The notes beneath the pieces are model-generated. The model searched no databases, was not told the DNA's origin, and saw only the letters and a list, made by a program, of their open reading frames with translations. Of a stretch of 64,000 nucleotides of DNA, positions 46,658 through 58,951 are shown one piece after another. How positions within the stretch are numbered: the first letter of the stretch is position 1; each line of letters starts with the position of its first letter. Location of the stretch: assembly GCF_022601685.1 (NCBI RefSeq), contig NZ_JAKUML010000002.1:1-64000 (forward strand). Reading direction: 5' to 3'. Source of the DNA: Acinetobacter sedimenti. Its GTDB lineage: Bacteria; Pseudomonadota; Gammaproteobacteria; Pseudomonadales; Moraxellaceae. A program made the position numbers and the translations under genes.

Positions 46658-48381
46658 TAGGTACGCTCCCCTTTTGATAACCACATATCACGCATCGACT
46701 GACCTGCAACCAACATTGGATAAACGTGCTCTGAACGATCGACCATGACATTGATAAATACACACTTATCATTGATCGCCATCGCTTCTTCAAGCTTCGC
46801 TTCAAGCTCATCAGCATGGTCGATTTGAATACCAACATGACCGTATGCTTCCATCAGCTTTGGAAAATCTGGCAATGAATCCACATACGAGCTTGAGTGA
46901 CGACCTTCGTAGTTCATGTCTTGCCACTGCTTCACCATACCTAATGCACGGTTATTCAAGCATAAGATTTTGACATTCATCCCATATTGCTTACAGGTCG
47001 ACAGCTCTTGGATACACATCTGAATCGATGCTTCACCTGTCACGCAGACCACTTGCTTGTCTGGGAAAGCCAATTTTGAAGCCATCGCATACGGTAGACC
47101 AACACCCATCGTACCTAGACCACCTGAGTTGATCCATTGACGTGGGTGCTTGTATTTGTAATACAAAGCAGCAAACATTTGGTGCTGACCCACATCTGAA
47201 GTAATGATCGCATCACCATGCGTGACTTTATACAAAGCTTCAATCACTTGCTGTGGTTTCATGCTGTTATCGGTTGCTTCTTTGTAGCGTAAACCGTGTA
47301 CAGCACGCCAGCCGTCAATCTGCTTCCACCATTCAGCAATCGCTTCAGGATTTGGTTTTGACACATTAAGTTGTTTCATTTGTGCCAACATTTCTTGAAG
47401 CACAGGCTCGACTGCACCAACGATTGGAATCTGCGCAGTTATGGTTTTTGAAATCGTTGCAGGATCAACATCAATATGAATGACACGTGCATTCGGGCAG
47501 AATTTTGCAGGGTTATTAGTCACACGATCATCAAAACGTGCGCCAATCGCAAAAATCACATCGGCATTGTGCATCGCCATGTTTGCTTCATAGCAACCAT
47601 GCATCCCTAGCATACCGACAAATTGCGGATCATCACCCGGGAAGCCACCAAGCCCCATCAATGTATTGGTCACTGGGAAATTCAAAATATGTGCAATTTC
47701 TGTCAAATATTCAGATGCATTACCTTGTACAACGCCACCACCTGTATAGATCACAGGGCGTTTTGCAGTGAGTAACTCATCAATCGCCTTACGAATCTGA
47801 CCTGAGTGACCACGTGTTGGTGGTTGATACGAACGCATCTTCACTTTTTCAGGATATTCGTATGCAAATTTCTCAGCAGGATTGGTTGCATCTTTTGGAA
47901 TATCAACAACGACTGGACCTGGACGACCAGAGGCAGCGATATAAAATGCTTTTTTGATAATGGCGGGAATTTCACTGGCATGACGCACTTGGAAACTATG
48001 CTTCACGATCGGACGAGAGATACCGACCATGTCCGTTTCTTGGAATGCGTCTTCACCGATCAAGTGGGTTGCCACCTGACCAGATAAAATCACCATTGGA
48101 ATCGAATCCATATAGGCAGTCGCAATCGGTGTGACCGTATTTGTTGCACCAGGACCACTTGTGACGAGGACGACACCTGTTTTCCCTGTGACACGAGAAT
48201 ATGCATCGGCCATATGCCCTGCTGCTTGCTCGTGACGCACGAGATAGTGCTCAATCTTGTCCTGCTGAAAAAGCGCATCATAAATATGTAAAACTGCGCC
48301 GCCCGGATAACCAAAAACGTGTTCAACACCTTCGTCCGCCAAAGCGCGAACGAGCATTTCACCACCTGATAAAAGTTCCAA
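46657..48381 (-). CDS. ilvI: acetolactate synthase large (catalytic) subunit
   Basis: This thiamin-diphosphate and FAD enzyme condenses pyruvate with pyruvate or 2-oxobutyrate, the first step of Val/Leu/Ile synthesis. It has the catalytic glutamate in [44 protein letters not shown], and the ThDP motif [30 protein letters not shown]. The first upstream start is a GTG at 48417. I prefer the TTG at 48381 (574 residues) because AGGG lies eight bases before it and the protein then begins [13 protein letters not shown], the usual N-terminus. It is the first enzyme gene after the putative attenuator. Confidence 0.96.
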   Translation of the reverse strand: MELLSGGEMLVRALADEGVEHVFGYPGGAVLHIYDALFQQDKIEHYLVRHEQAAGHMADAYSRVTGKTGVVLVTSGPGATNTVTPIATAYMDSIPMVILSGQVATHLIGEDAFQETDMVGISRPIVKHSFQVRHASEIPAIIKKAFYIAASGRPGPVVVDIPKDATNPAEKFAYEYPEKVKMRSYQPPTRGHSGQIRKAIDELLTAKRPVIYTGGGVVQGNASEYLTEIAHILNFPVTNTLMGLGGFPGDDPQFVGMLGMHGCYEANMAMHNADVIFAIGARFDDRVTNNPAKFCPNARVIHIDVDPATISKTITAQIPIVGAVEPVLQEMLAQMKQLNVSKPNPEAIAEWWKQIDGWRAVHGLRYKEATDNSMKPQQVIEALYKVTHGDAIITSDVGQHQMFAALYYKYKHPRQWINSGGLGTMGVGLPYAMASKLAFPDKQVVCVTGEASIQMCIQELSTCKQYGMNVKILCLNNRALGMVKQWQDMNYEGRHSSSYVDSLPDFPKLMEAYGHVGIQIDHADELEAKLEEAMAINDKCVFINVMVDRSEHVYPMLVAGQSMRDMWLSKGERT

Positions 48382-48482
48382 CGTATTCACCCTAGACTTT
48401 CTGGATGCAGTACTCACGTACGTATTTAGATATTCGAGAAACTTCTCATCCCAAAAATACGTGCATCGACTACATCAAATTT

Positions 48483-48530
48483 AAAAAAACAAATATTCAT
48501 AAAATATTCGGGCGACATAAAATTGTCGCC
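48483..48530 (-). terminator. intrinsic terminator (attenuator) in the ilvI leader
   Basis: On the minus strand a GC hairpin (GGCGACA-loop-TGTCGCC, 48530-48511) abuts an AT hairpin (CGAATATT-TTATG-AATATTTG, 48510-48490), followed by T7 (48489-48483). It lies between the leader peptide and ilvI with no gene to terminate except the leader transcript, as expected for an attenuator. Confidence 0.72.
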
Positions 48531-48651
48531 TGATATGGGATTAGCTTAACCGTGATGTAAAAATACACATTGCATGGACTACTTTTCCAACAATGACAAG
48601 ATCGCTTCGGGTGGAAGAAGATCGAGTTCGACGCCCTGCTCGTCTAGAGTT

Positions 48652-48708
48652 TCAGAGGCTTATCACGGCTATGATATGGATTCGAAGGGTGATCGAATAA
48701 ATATACAT
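48652..48708 (-). CDS. putative Ile-rich leader peptide of the ilvINC operon
   Basis: An 18-codon frame, too short for ordinary gene finding, reads MYIYSITLRIHIIAVISL. Six of 18 residues are Ile, with two Leu and one Val. It lies about 270 bases before ilvI on the same strand. Ribosome stalling at these codons when charged tRNA-Ile/Val/Leu is scarce would control the downstream terminator, as in enteric ilv operons. The segment encoding A-V-I (AGCCGTGAT) can pair with ATCACGGTT at 48556-48548, nine pairs with one wobble. No good ribosome site is visible, which weakens the case. Not reported here from any database. Confidence 0.62.
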   Translation of the reverse strand: MYIYSITLRIHIIAVISL

Positions 48709-48722
48709 AAACTAAAGCGAGC

Positions 48723-48751
48723 ATTTTTGATGCTATTGCCCTGAAAGTCAA
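48723..48751 (-). promoter_or_regulatory. candidate promoter of ilvINC
   Basis: On the minus strand TTGACT (48751-48746) and AAAAAT (48728-48723) are 17 bases apart. Transcription would begin near 48716, about 10 bases before the leader peptide ATG. The -35 is good and the -10 moderate. Confidence 0.5.
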
Positions 48752-49008
48752 GTTTTCTATGTGTTTTATTCAAAGCTTTTTTTCAAAAAGGTGCTTCCTC
48801 TATCAGGAACATCATTTCGTCGTCAAAAGTATCTTTCTAGCGCCTAGATTTTGTGATGAGTTGATTTGCATTTTGGTTAATTTTTCACACAAATATGCTA
48901 TTTAGATTTAAGATAAGAAAATATCTGTCCTCTTATATCGTCGATAATAGACAGCGCATGGAGCTCAAAATGTTCTTAAATACAAATTTTTTGATTGCTA
49001 AAAAACAC
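48752..49008. other. divergent intergenic region between ilvINC leader and the DUF4124 gene
   Basis: About 260 AT-rich bases containing the candidate ilv promoter at its left edge and presumably a + strand promoter. A frame extends the DUF4124 gene to 48895, but its N-terminus does not look like the family. Confidence 0.5.
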
Positions 49009-49455
49009 ATGAATATCAAGATGAAAACAAGCCTAGTCTTACTTGCAACAACTCTTGCAAGTACCGCACCGCAAATCGCTCAGGCGCAAAAATTTTACAA
49101 ATGGATCGATGCTAACGGCTCAACACACTACACCACTACACCACCACCCAAAAATGCAAAAAAACTAGGCAATATTAACACCTACAATGATACGCCGAGT
49201 GGTCGTAACCTCACGCCACCACCTCAAGCAAGCAACGCACAAGAAAATACTCAAGCTGCGAACAATGCGAATCAAGCTGCAAAAGAGGCCGAAGCAGCAG
49301 CTGATGCCGCTACGAATCAAACCCTACCAAAAGTACCACCGTCTAGCAATAGTGCGCCATCACAATCAAATGAGCGCATCACATTACCTCAAGTTGGTGA
49401 AGACCCAACACGCGGACAAGAACAAATCTTAAATACGGGTCGCAACTTGTTATAA
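49009..49455 (+). CDS. DUF4124-domain periplasmic protein
   Basis: A secreted protein of unknown function. A signal peptide (MKTSLVLLATTLASTAPQIAQA) is followed directly by a DUF4124 domain, KFYKWIDANGSTHYTTTPPP, with its aromatic pattern. A low-complexity tail rich in Ala, Asn, Gln and Pro ends in DPTRGQEQILNTGRNLL. I start at the ATG at 49009; 49021 is almost equally good, and the frame is open back to 48895. DUF4124 proteins often sit near cell-envelope genes; no function can be assigned. Confidence 0.72.
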   Translation: MNIKMKTSLVLLATTLASTAPQIAQAQKFYKWIDANGSTHYTTTPPPKNAKKLGNINTYNDTPSGRNLTPPPQASNAQENTQAANNANQAAKEAEAAADAATNQTLPKVPPSSNSAPSQSNERITLPQVGEDPTRGQEQILNTGRNLL

Positions 49456-49490
49456 ATTGCCCCACAAATGCCATCAAAGCACCGAAATTA

Positions 49491-49524
49491 CGCAAATCAA
49501 TCCACGAAATTTGCGCTTTTTTTT
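49491..49524 (+). terminator. intrinsic terminator after the DUF4124 gene
   Basis: CGCAAAT and ATTTGCG pair around an 11-base loop and are followed by a run of nine or more T's. Confidence 0.8.
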
Positions 49525-49598
49525 TCAATTTGCGCTATGCTGTGCAACATTAATTTCCCTTATTTTATCACTCAGCGAATTTAGAGTTTTTGAGTTAA

Positions 49599-52241
<2,643 letters not shown>

Positions 52242-52316
52242 AGCTGTGGTTTAAATCATGTCGTATAAATTAACGATTTGAATGATCATTTTTAATGAAT
52301 GAATAAGGAAAAAATA

Positions 52317-52841
52317 ATGCACTTGATTCGACGTTTTGCAATCATTGTTCTAAGCTTAGGATTAAGTGCGAGTTTTGTCGGCTGTGGTTTTCAACTCCGT
52401 GGCGCACAGATTAAAGCCCTACCGACGCAATACCAGTCGGTACAATTGACGTTGCCTGAAAATGCACAAGATTTGGAAAAACCATTAAAAGTTTATCTCA
52501 GTAATCTTGGCGCACAGGTCAACCAAACACATGCTTTGACTCGCCTCAAGGTGACCGATTACGAACTCAAGCGTCGTCAGTTCCGTGGCAAACTCACCGA
52601 AGTTCAATTGCACATGTCTGCAACTTTTCAAATCGAAAATATGCAAGGCGAGCCACTGACTGCACCTCGCACAGTCATCTCACAGCGCACGTATCAATAT
52701 GATATTGCGACTGTCAACACCGAGCGTCAAGAAGAGCAATTCTTTATCAAAGTCATGAATGAAGATATCGCTCAACAGATCATCCGTCAGTTGCACACCA
52801 ATCGCTTGCCGACGGCTGTGCTTGATCAAGCACCTGAATAA
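52317..52841 (+). CDS. lptE: LPS-assembly lipoprotein LptE
   Basis: LptE plugs the LptD barrel at the outer membrane and helps insert LPS/LOS. The 174-residue precursor has a lipoprotein signal peptide ending in the lipobox FVGC, so residue 1 of the mature protein is cysteine, then GFQLRGA, the family hallmark. The LptE fold follows (LTRLKVTDYELKRRQFRGKLTEVQLHMSATFQIEN). The start is the ATG at 52317 with AAGGA upstream; the frame extends six codons further to 52299. It connects functionally to the LOS cluster at 8915-17575. Confidence 0.93.
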   Translation: MHLIRRFAIIVLSLGLSASFVGCGFQLRGAQIKALPTQYQSVQLTLPENAQDLEKPLKVYLSNLGAQVNQTHALTRLKVTDYELKRRQFRGKLTEVQLHMSATFQIENMQGEPLTAPRTVISQRTYQYDIATVNTERQEEQFFIKVMNEDIAQQIIRQLHTNRLPTAVLDQAPE

Positions 52842-52870
52842 TTCATTCATTTAATTTTGATTTTGCCTAG

Positions 52871-53860
52871 ATGAAACTCGACTATCAACAAGCTTTGAGC
52901 CGTGTTACTGAGGCGCAAGGTGCTTGGCTTGTGCATGGTGGCGAACCTTTGCTTGAGCAAAACCTGCTATCAGCATTTCGAGAACATTGGCAATCACAAG
53001 GCATCGAACGTCAACGTTTTGAATTGCAAAATGTGCAAGATTGGAAGCAGGTTTTTGCTGCGCTAAATAGTTTATCGTTATTCTCTAGTCAGCTTGCCAT
53101 CGAAGTGCATGGCAACATCAAACCTGATGCGCAAAGCTTAAAACTGTTAAAAAGCTATCTACAAGATCCGATGGATAATTTCTTGCTGATCGTCTTTCCC
53201 AAGCAAGAAAGTCAAAGCCTAAAATCTGCATTTTTTCAAGCCATCGAAGCCAATGCTGCTGTGGTTGCGCTAAGTGCTTATGGCGCACAGCAACAACAAC
53301 GCATCTTACAAATTGAAGCAGAAAAAATCGGTATTCGACTGACGACGCAAGCTTGGCAATGGCTGATTTTTAATCATGAAAATAATTTACTTTCTGCTCG
53401 CAATACTCTGCTTGAATTAGCCGATAGCTTTTCTGACCTTGCACAAATTGACATTCCCGAGCTTGAACAAAGCGTACAGGATCAATCTCGCTTTAGCACC
53501 TTTGATCTGGGCGATGCCTGCTTAAAAGGTGATTTGGCACAAGCGGTAAAAATTCTGAATTTTCTCATTGAATCAGGCGAAGCTTCACCATTGATTTTTT
53601 GGGTATTACAAAAAGAAATGCGTTTGATCTTGCAACTGTTTGAACAACCGCAAAATGCACTGCAACTCGGCATTTGGAAAAATAAGCTGTCACTTTACCA
53701 AAATGCGCTACGACGTTTTACACCACAACAACTATTAACATGGTCAGATTTATTACTGCGCACCGATCAAGCGATTAAGGGTTTGGGCGATGAAAATCCT
53801 GATGATTTATTATTACAATTGGTTTGTGCGCTGAGTGGTAAAAAGATTTTTGAACATTAA
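52871..53860 (+). CDS. holA: DNA polymerase III delta subunit
   Basis: HolA opens the beta sliding clamp as part of the clamp-loader complex. The 329-residue protein has the family start LDYQQALSRVTEAQGAWLVHGGEPLLEQNLL, the middle segment with FSSQLAIEVHGN and a clamp-interaction region, and a C-terminal helical collar (LIFWVLQKEMRLILQLFE). It lacks a P-loop, as expected for delta. It is 29 bases after lptE, in the standard leuS-lptE-holA order. Confidence 0.94.
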   Translation: MKLDYQQALSRVTEAQGAWLVHGGEPLLEQNLLSAFREHWQSQGIERQRFELQNVQDWKQVFAALNSLSLFSSQLAIEVHGNIKPDAQSLKLLKSYLQDPMDNFLLIVFPKQESQSLKSAFFQAIEANAAVVALSAYGAQQQQRILQIEAEKIGIRLTTQAWQWLIFNHENNLLSARNTLLELADSFSDLAQIDIPELEQSVQDQSRFSTFDLGDACLKGDLAQAVKILNFLIESGEASPLIFWVLQKEMRLILQLFEQPQNALQLGIWKNKLSLYQNALRRFTPQQLLTWSDLLLRTDQAIKGLGDENPDDLLLQLVCALSGKKIFEH

Positions 53861-54001
53861 GATTATTTTTGCATTACTTAAATTGTTAAACTTTACTAAA
53901 TAAGCTCATGATAAGTTACGATAATTTAATATAAATATTCATGTTTTATCCTTAATTCAAACATATACTGATGCAAATATTCTCATTTAGACTGTTTCAT
54001 C

Positions 54002-55345
54002 ATGCCTGCCAAGTCCAAACGCTCCAAGATTATTTTTACGATTATTGCCATTTTATTCATTGCCTTATTGGCATGGTGGCTTTTAAAACCAAAAGAAGAG
54101 CTTCCAAGCTATATCACCGCACAAGTCGAGCGTGGCGATATTGAAAATAGTGTGATCGCAACTGGCTTACTCGAAGCAACCAAAATCGTCAGCGTCGGTG
54201 CACAGGCGTCTGGTCAGCTGAAAAAAATGTATGTCGAGCTTGGTGATGAAGTCAAACAAGGGCAATTGATCGCACAAATCAACTCGGTGACCCAAGAAAA
54301 CGAAATCCAAACTGCACAGGCGAGTATCAAAAATCAACAAGCGCAACTGGCTGTTCGACAAGCGACCTTAGCTCAAGTGCAAGCAGAATATAACCGTCAA
54401 AAGAATATGTATGCGCAAGATGCTACTTCAAAAGCCGAGCTTGAATCTGCATTGGCAAGCTATAAAACAGCTCAAGCGGAGATCGTTGCACTCAATGCGC
54501 AGATTGAACAATCTCGCTTAACCTTAGCAACTGCACAAGAAGAATTAGGCTATACCCGCATTATTGCACCGATGGACGGCACAGTGGTGGCAATCGTGAC
54601 TGAAGAAGGTCAAACGGTCAATGCCAATCAAAGTGCACCAACCATTGTCAAATTGGCAAAACTTGACACCATGACCGTGAATGCAGAAATTTCTGAAGCC
54701 GACGTGATGAAAGTGGAAAAAGGTCAATCTGTCTATTTCACCACACTCGGTGATAGCGAGAAAAAATACTACGCAACACTACGTCAGATTGAGCCTGCTC
54801 CTGAGTCGATCAGCGATGATTCTTCAAGCAGTTCAAGTTCTAGCTCAAGTGAAGCAATCTACTACAATGCACTTTTCGATGTTCCGAATGAAGATGGGAA
54901 ATTGCGTATCGACATGACTGCACAGGTGTCTATCATTATTGATCAAGCTAAAAATGTGCTGACTATCCCATCTTCAGCGATTGAAACAAAATCTTCTGGC
55001 AGCAAAACTTCATCATCAACTAATAAACAATCTGCATCAAGTCAAAAAGACGCTGGTTCAAACACTGGTAAAGATGGCAAAGGCTCAAATCGTCCGACAA
55101 CATTACAGTTAACCGCTGCTGAACAAGCCCTCATTGATCAAGGCAAAGCGACTCGTGCAATGGTACGTGTCTTACAAGCTGACGGCACTGCAAAGCCAAC
55201 CCCTGTACTGGTCGGATTGAATAACCGTGTCACCGCACAAGTGCTCAAAGGCTTAAAAGAAGGTGATGAGGTGGTGATCTCAGACAGCGCAGATACTTCG
55301 AATGACGCTGCAAAACGTAACAACCGTGGTCCAATGAGAATGTAA
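54002..55345 (+). CDS. macA: MacA-like periplasmic adaptor of an ABC efflux pump
   Basis: This membrane-fusion protein links the MacB ABC transporter to an outer-membrane channel for export of macrolides, peptides or siderophores. The 447-residue protein has an N-terminal membrane anchor (IIFTIIAILFIALLAWWLL). A lipoyl/barrel-sandwich domain (SVGAQASGQLKKMYVELGDEVKQGQLIA) flanks a long coiled-coil hairpin (about 95-180). Beta-barrel and membrane-proximal domains follow. Two low-complexity serine-rich stretches, one with about ten Ser in a row near residue 275-288 and one near 330-360, are unusual in length. It starts a three-gene operon with gaps of 3 and 6 bases. Confidence 0.92.
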   Translation: MPAKSKRSKIIFTIIAILFIALLAWWLLKPKEELPSYITAQVERGDIENSVIATGLLEATKIVSVGAQASGQLKKMYVELGDEVKQGQLIAQINSVTQENEIQTAQASIKNQQAQLAVRQATLAQVQAEYNRQKNMYAQDATSKAELESALASYKTAQAEIVALNAQIEQSRLTLATAQEELGYTRIIAPMDGTVVAIVTEEGQTVNANQSAPTIVKLAKLDTMTVNAEISEADVMKVEKGQSVYFTTLGDSEKKYYATLRQIEPAPESISDDSSSSSSSSSSEAIYYNALFDVPNEDGKLRIDMTAQVSIIIDQAKNVLTIPSSAIETKSSGSKTSSSTNKQSASSQKDAGSNTGKDGKGSNRPTTLQLTAAEQALIDQGKATRAMVRVLQADGTAKPTPVLVGLNNRVTAQVLKGLKEGDEVVISDSADTSNDAAKRNNRGPMRM

Positions 55346-55348
55346 TCC

Positions 55349-57337
55349 ATGAGTCAGAATCAACAACCTCTACTTGAGGTCAACAATCTGATCCGTGAAT
55401 TTCCCGCAGGCGAAACTTCGGTACAGATTCTCAAAAGCATTGATCTGAAAATCTATGCAGGCGAATTGGTTGCCATTATTGGTCAGTCAGGTTCAGGCAA
55501 ATCTACCTTGATGAATATCTTAGGTTGCTTGGATAAACCAACCTCAGGTAGCTATAAGGTCAATGGTCAAGAAACTGGTCAGCTTGAACCTGATCAATTG
55601 GCACAGCTTCGTCGTGAATATTTTGGTTTTATTTTTCAGCGCTATCATCTGCTTGGTGATTTGACAGCAACAGGTAACGTCGAAGTCCCTGCGGTCTATG
55701 CGGGGGTCAATCCGACTGAACGCCACGAACGCTCATCAAAGATTCTCAGTGAACTTGGGCTCGGTGAACGTCTTGATCATCGTCCTAGCCAATTATCTGG
55801 TGGTCAACAGCAACGTGTGTCCATCGCTCGTGCCTTGATGAATGGCGGTGATGTGATCCTCGCCGATGAACCAACAGGCGCATTGGATAAGAATAGTGGC
55901 TTCGAAGTGATGCGTATTTTGCGTGAGCTAAATGCCAAAGGTCACACGGTTATTTTAGTCACCCATGATATTAATGTTGCGAAAAACGCTACACGAATTA
56001 TCGAAATCAGTGACGGAAAAATTATTTCCGACCAACCGAATGAGCCAACTTATCAAGACGATGAACAACCGATCACTGAACGTCAAACCTTAGTTCGTGA
56101 AAAGAAAAAGAAATCTTCGCCACTACGTTCATTCTTAGATCGTCTTGGTGAAGCATTCCGCATGGCACTGATCGCCATGAATGCGCATCGTATGCGTACA
56201 TTCTTAACCATGCTTGGTATTATCATCGGTATTGCTTCGGTGGTATCCGTCGTTGCCCTCGGTAATGGTTCACAAAAGCAAATTTTAGAAAACATCAGCA
56301 GTTTGGGTACCAATACCATTACCGTCTATCAAGGTCGGGGATTCGGTGATAACTCTCGAACCGCCTCCAATAAAACCCTTGTCCCAGATGATGCAACAGC
56401 ACTGTCCGAACAACCTTATGTCGAAGCGGTGAGTCCGAGTGTCAATACCTCCGTGACTGCACGTTTTAAAGAAACGGAAGCCTCAGCAACGGTCAATGGC
56501 GTGGGTGCAAGCTATTTCGATGTCAAAGGTTTAACCTTTGCCAGTGGTCAGGCGTTTGATGAACGTAGTACCACGCAAATGAGTCAAGATGTGATCATTG
56601 ATCAAAATACCAAAGACACGTTCTTTAGTGATGGTACTGATCCGATTGGTCAAGTGATCTTACTTGGTAGTGTGCCGAGCCGTGTGATTGGCGTTTTAGA
56701 CAAAGAGAAAAGTAGCTTTGGTAATAGTGATAGCTTAAATGTCTACCTACCGTATTCGACCGTACTTAGTCGTTTTATGGGACAATCCAATGTCCGTAGC
56801 ATCATTGTCCGTGTCAAAGACGAATATTCGAGTGCTGCGGCGGAAAATGCCATCTTAAAATTGATCGTACAACGTCACGGTGCAGAAGATGTATTTACGC
56901 AGAACTCTGACAGTATCCGTGAAACCATTGAACAAACCACGCAAACCATGACGCTCCTCGTGTCGTCCATTGCCGTGATTTCTTTGATCGTCGGCGGTAT
57001 TGGCGTGATGAATATTATGCTCGTTTCCGTCACTGAACGTACTCAAGAGATTGGTGTCCGCATGGCAGTTGGCGCAAGACAAGGTGATATTTTGCAACAA
57101 TTCCTCATCGAAGCGATTCTGGTCTGTATCTTGGGTGGGATCTTGGGTGTACTCATGGCACTTGGCATCGGACAGATCATTAATAAAATCGCAGGCGACT
57201 CATTCCAAATGGCATATTCAAGCACCTCGATGATCGCCGCCTTTGTCTGCTCAAGTATGATCGGGATTATTTTTGGTTATCTCCCTGCGAAAAATGCCGC
57301 ACAGCTTGATCCTGTCAATGCGCTTGCTCGTGAATAA
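55349..57337 (+). CDS. macB: MacB-type ABC transporter (ATPase fused to permease)
   Basis: MacB powers the tripartite pump. The 662-residue protein has an N-terminal ATPase with Walker A GQSGSGKST, the signature LSGGQQQRVSIARAL, Walker B VILADEPTGALD and the H-loop THD. A membrane helix follows (about 290-310, FLTMLGIIIGIASVVSVVALG), then a large periplasmic domain (about 315-530). The last three helices are in the FtsX-type domain with VSVTERTQEIGVRMAVGAR. Length and layout match the MacB family. Substrate is unknown here; macrolides are the model substrate in E. coli. Confidence 0.95.
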   Translation: MSQNQQPLLEVNNLIREFPAGETSVQILKSIDLKIYAGELVAIIGQSGSGKSTLMNILGCLDKPTSGSYKVNGQETGQLEPDQLAQLRREYFGFIFQRYHLLGDLTATGNVEVPAVYAGVNPTERHERSSKILSELGLGERLDHRPSQLSGGQQQRVSIARALMNGGDVILADEPTGALDKNSGFEVMRILRELNAKGHTVILVTHDINVAKNATRIIEISDGKIISDQPNEPTYQDDEQPITERQTLVREKKKKSSPLRSFLDRLGEAFRMALIAMNAHRMRTFLTMLGIIIGIASVVSVVALGNGSQKQILENISSLGTNTITVYQGRGFGDNSRTASNKTLVPDDATALSEQPYVEAVSPSVNTSVTARFKETEASATVNGVGASYFDVKGLTFASGQAFDERSTTQMSQDVIIDQNTKDTFFSDGTDPIGQVILLGSVPSRVIGVLDKEKSSFGNSDSLNVYLPYSTVLSRFMGQSNVRSIIVRVKDEYSSAAAENAILKLIVQRHGAEDVFTQNSDSIRETIEQTTQTMTLLVSSIAVISLIVGGIGVMNIMLVSVTERTQEIGVRMAVGARQGDILQQFLIEAILVCILGGILGVLMALGIGQIINKIAGDSFQMAYSSTSMIAAFVCSSMIGIIFGYLPAKNAAQLDPVNALARE

Positions 57338-57343
57338 ATAAGG

Positions 57344-58771
57344 TTGAATTTTATGTTGAACACTTTCCAAGTCAAAGCACTCCCAAAGCTTAGTGCATTG
57401 ATCATTCTGCCTATTTTATTTACTGGCTGTGTCGCAACAGTAAAAACGCCCTATCAAGCACCGACTACCACTGTGCCGACAAGTTTTGCATATCAAAATA
57501 CGTCAAATGGTTTAACTGCCGAACAGTGGTCTGACCAATGGTGGACACTATTTAATGATGCACAGTTGAATGCCTTAGTCGATCAAGTCATTGCCAAAAA
57601 TGCTGATCTTGCAGTCGCTGGTATTGCACTCAAACAAGCACGTTTACAAGCTGATCTCACGGCAAACCAACAAGGTCTACGTGTCGGCTCAAATGTATCG
57701 ACTGGACACAGTTTTGATTTAAACTCAGGTACTGACAGTGCCAATGGTCTATCGTTAAGTGGCAACGTCAGCTATGAAATTGATCTGTTTGGCAAGCTCG
57801 CCAATCAAACTCAAGTACAGCGTTGGGAAGCTCTGGCGACCGAGCAAGATTTACAATCGACTGCACAAAGTCTAATTGCCACGACCTGTAATCTCTATTG
57901 GCAATTGGCATATTTAAACGAGCGTATGACTGCTGCCGAACAAAGTCTAGCGACCAGCAACAAACTATTTGATCTAGTCAAAGTACAATATCGAGCAGGT
58001 GCAGTATCAGGCATTGAGCTCACCGAAGCGGAGCAATCTGTACAAAGCCAAAAAGCAAGTATTAGCCAACTACGTCAACAAGTCGTTGAGGCGAAAACTG
58101 CACTGGCTGTATTACTTCATCAGCCTATACATCTACTCAACATCGACATTCCTAAAAAGCTACCGCAGTCCAGTTTGCCAAATATTGATGCAGGGCTTCC
58201 TGCAACATTGATCGCACGTCGACCTGACTTGCAAGCCGCAGAGCTTCGCCTACGCAAAACCCTTGCAACTAAAGATGCGACTAAAGCGAGCTATTATCCG
58301 TCGATTAGTCTGACTGGCTCGCTTGGTACAAGTAGCACTTCTTTGACAGAGCTTTTGCAAAATCCAGTATTGGCGCTCGGTGCAAGTTTAAGTTTGCCAT
58401 TTTTGCAATATAACGATATGAAAAAAGACATTGCAATCAGCGAACTGGACTATGAGTCTGCGATCATTAGCTACCGTCAGACTTTGTATCAAGCTTTTGC
58501 TGATGTAGAAAATGCACTCTCAGGTCGTATCGAAGCCAATGCCCAACTTAGCGATCAACAGAAAAATTTAGAACTTGCACAAAAAAGTGCTCGACTGAAT
58601 GAAGTACGCTATCGCAATGGTGCAATTGCCTTGAAGAATGTCTTAGATGCGCAGGAATCTGTACGCAGTGCAGAAGTATCTTTGGCGCAAACGCGCTACA
58701 ATCAATACACGGCATATGTGACACTGATGCAAGCTTTAGGTGGTTCGCCAATTCAAGCATTATCGCAATAA
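57344..58771 (+). CDS. outer-membrane efflux lipoprotein (NodT/TolC family)
   Basis: The third pump component, an outer-membrane channel. The 475-residue precursor has a lipoprotein signal peptide with lipobox FTGC (about residue 28), then the OEP repeats: WTLFNDAQLNALVDQVIAKNADLAVAGIALKQARLQADL in the first and RPDLQAAELRLRKTLATKDATKASYYPSISLTGSLG in the second. It is six bases after macB, so the pump carries its own exit duct rather than relying on a general TolC. Confidence 0.93.
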   Translation: MNFMLNTFQVKALPKLSALIILPILFTGCVATVKTPYQAPTTTVPTSFAYQNTSNGLTAEQWSDQWWTLFNDAQLNALVDQVIAKNADLAVAGIALKQARLQADLTANQQGLRVGSNVSTGHSFDLNSGTDSANGLSLSGNVSYEIDLFGKLANQTQVQRWEALATEQDLQSTAQSLIATTCNLYWQLAYLNERMTAAEQSLATSNKLFDLVKVQYRAGAVSGIELTEAEQSVQSQKASISQLRQQVVEAKTALAVLLHQPIHLLNIDIPKKLPQSSLPNIDAGLPATLIARRPDLQAAELRLRKTLATKDATKASYYPSISLTGSLGTSSTSLTELLQNPVLALGASLSLPFLQYNDMKKDIAISELDYESAIISYRQTLYQAFADVENALSGRIEANAQLSDQQKNLELAQKSARLNEVRYRNGAIALKNVLDAQESVRSAEVSLAQTRYNQYTAYVTLMQALGGSPIQALSQ

Positions 58772-58797
58772 TTTTAAAGACGCTTCACACGACAAAT

Positions 58798-58832
58798 AAA
58801 AGACTGCATGAGTTTTCTGATGCGGTCTTTTT
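58798..58832 (+). terminator. intrinsic terminator after the efflux operon
   Basis: AAAAGACTGCAT and ATGCGGTCTTTT pair with one G-T and one bulge, followed by TACTTTTT. It lies about 27 bases past the last stop. Confidence 0.82.
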
Positions 58833-58951
58833 ACTTTTTCACAACGACAGTCTAAGATGTTTCATCCATAATAAAATCACCATCCGCATTGAAGCCATCA
58901 TTAATTTTCTCAAAAAGCATAGCAAGCTCATAGAAAAATCAGGAATGCCTC

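Noticed and set aside
48580..48651. Open frame ending DLLPPEAILSLLEK just after the ilv leader peptide
   Set aside because: It has no start codon after the preceding in-frame stops. It could be a decayed gene tail, but there is nothing to match it to, and it lies within the proposed attenuator structure.
54002..58771. Siderophore (PvdRT-OpmQ type) export operon
   Set aside because: The pump resembles this class as much as MacAB, but no siderophore synthesis or uptake gene is nearby; MacAB-type is the more neutral call.
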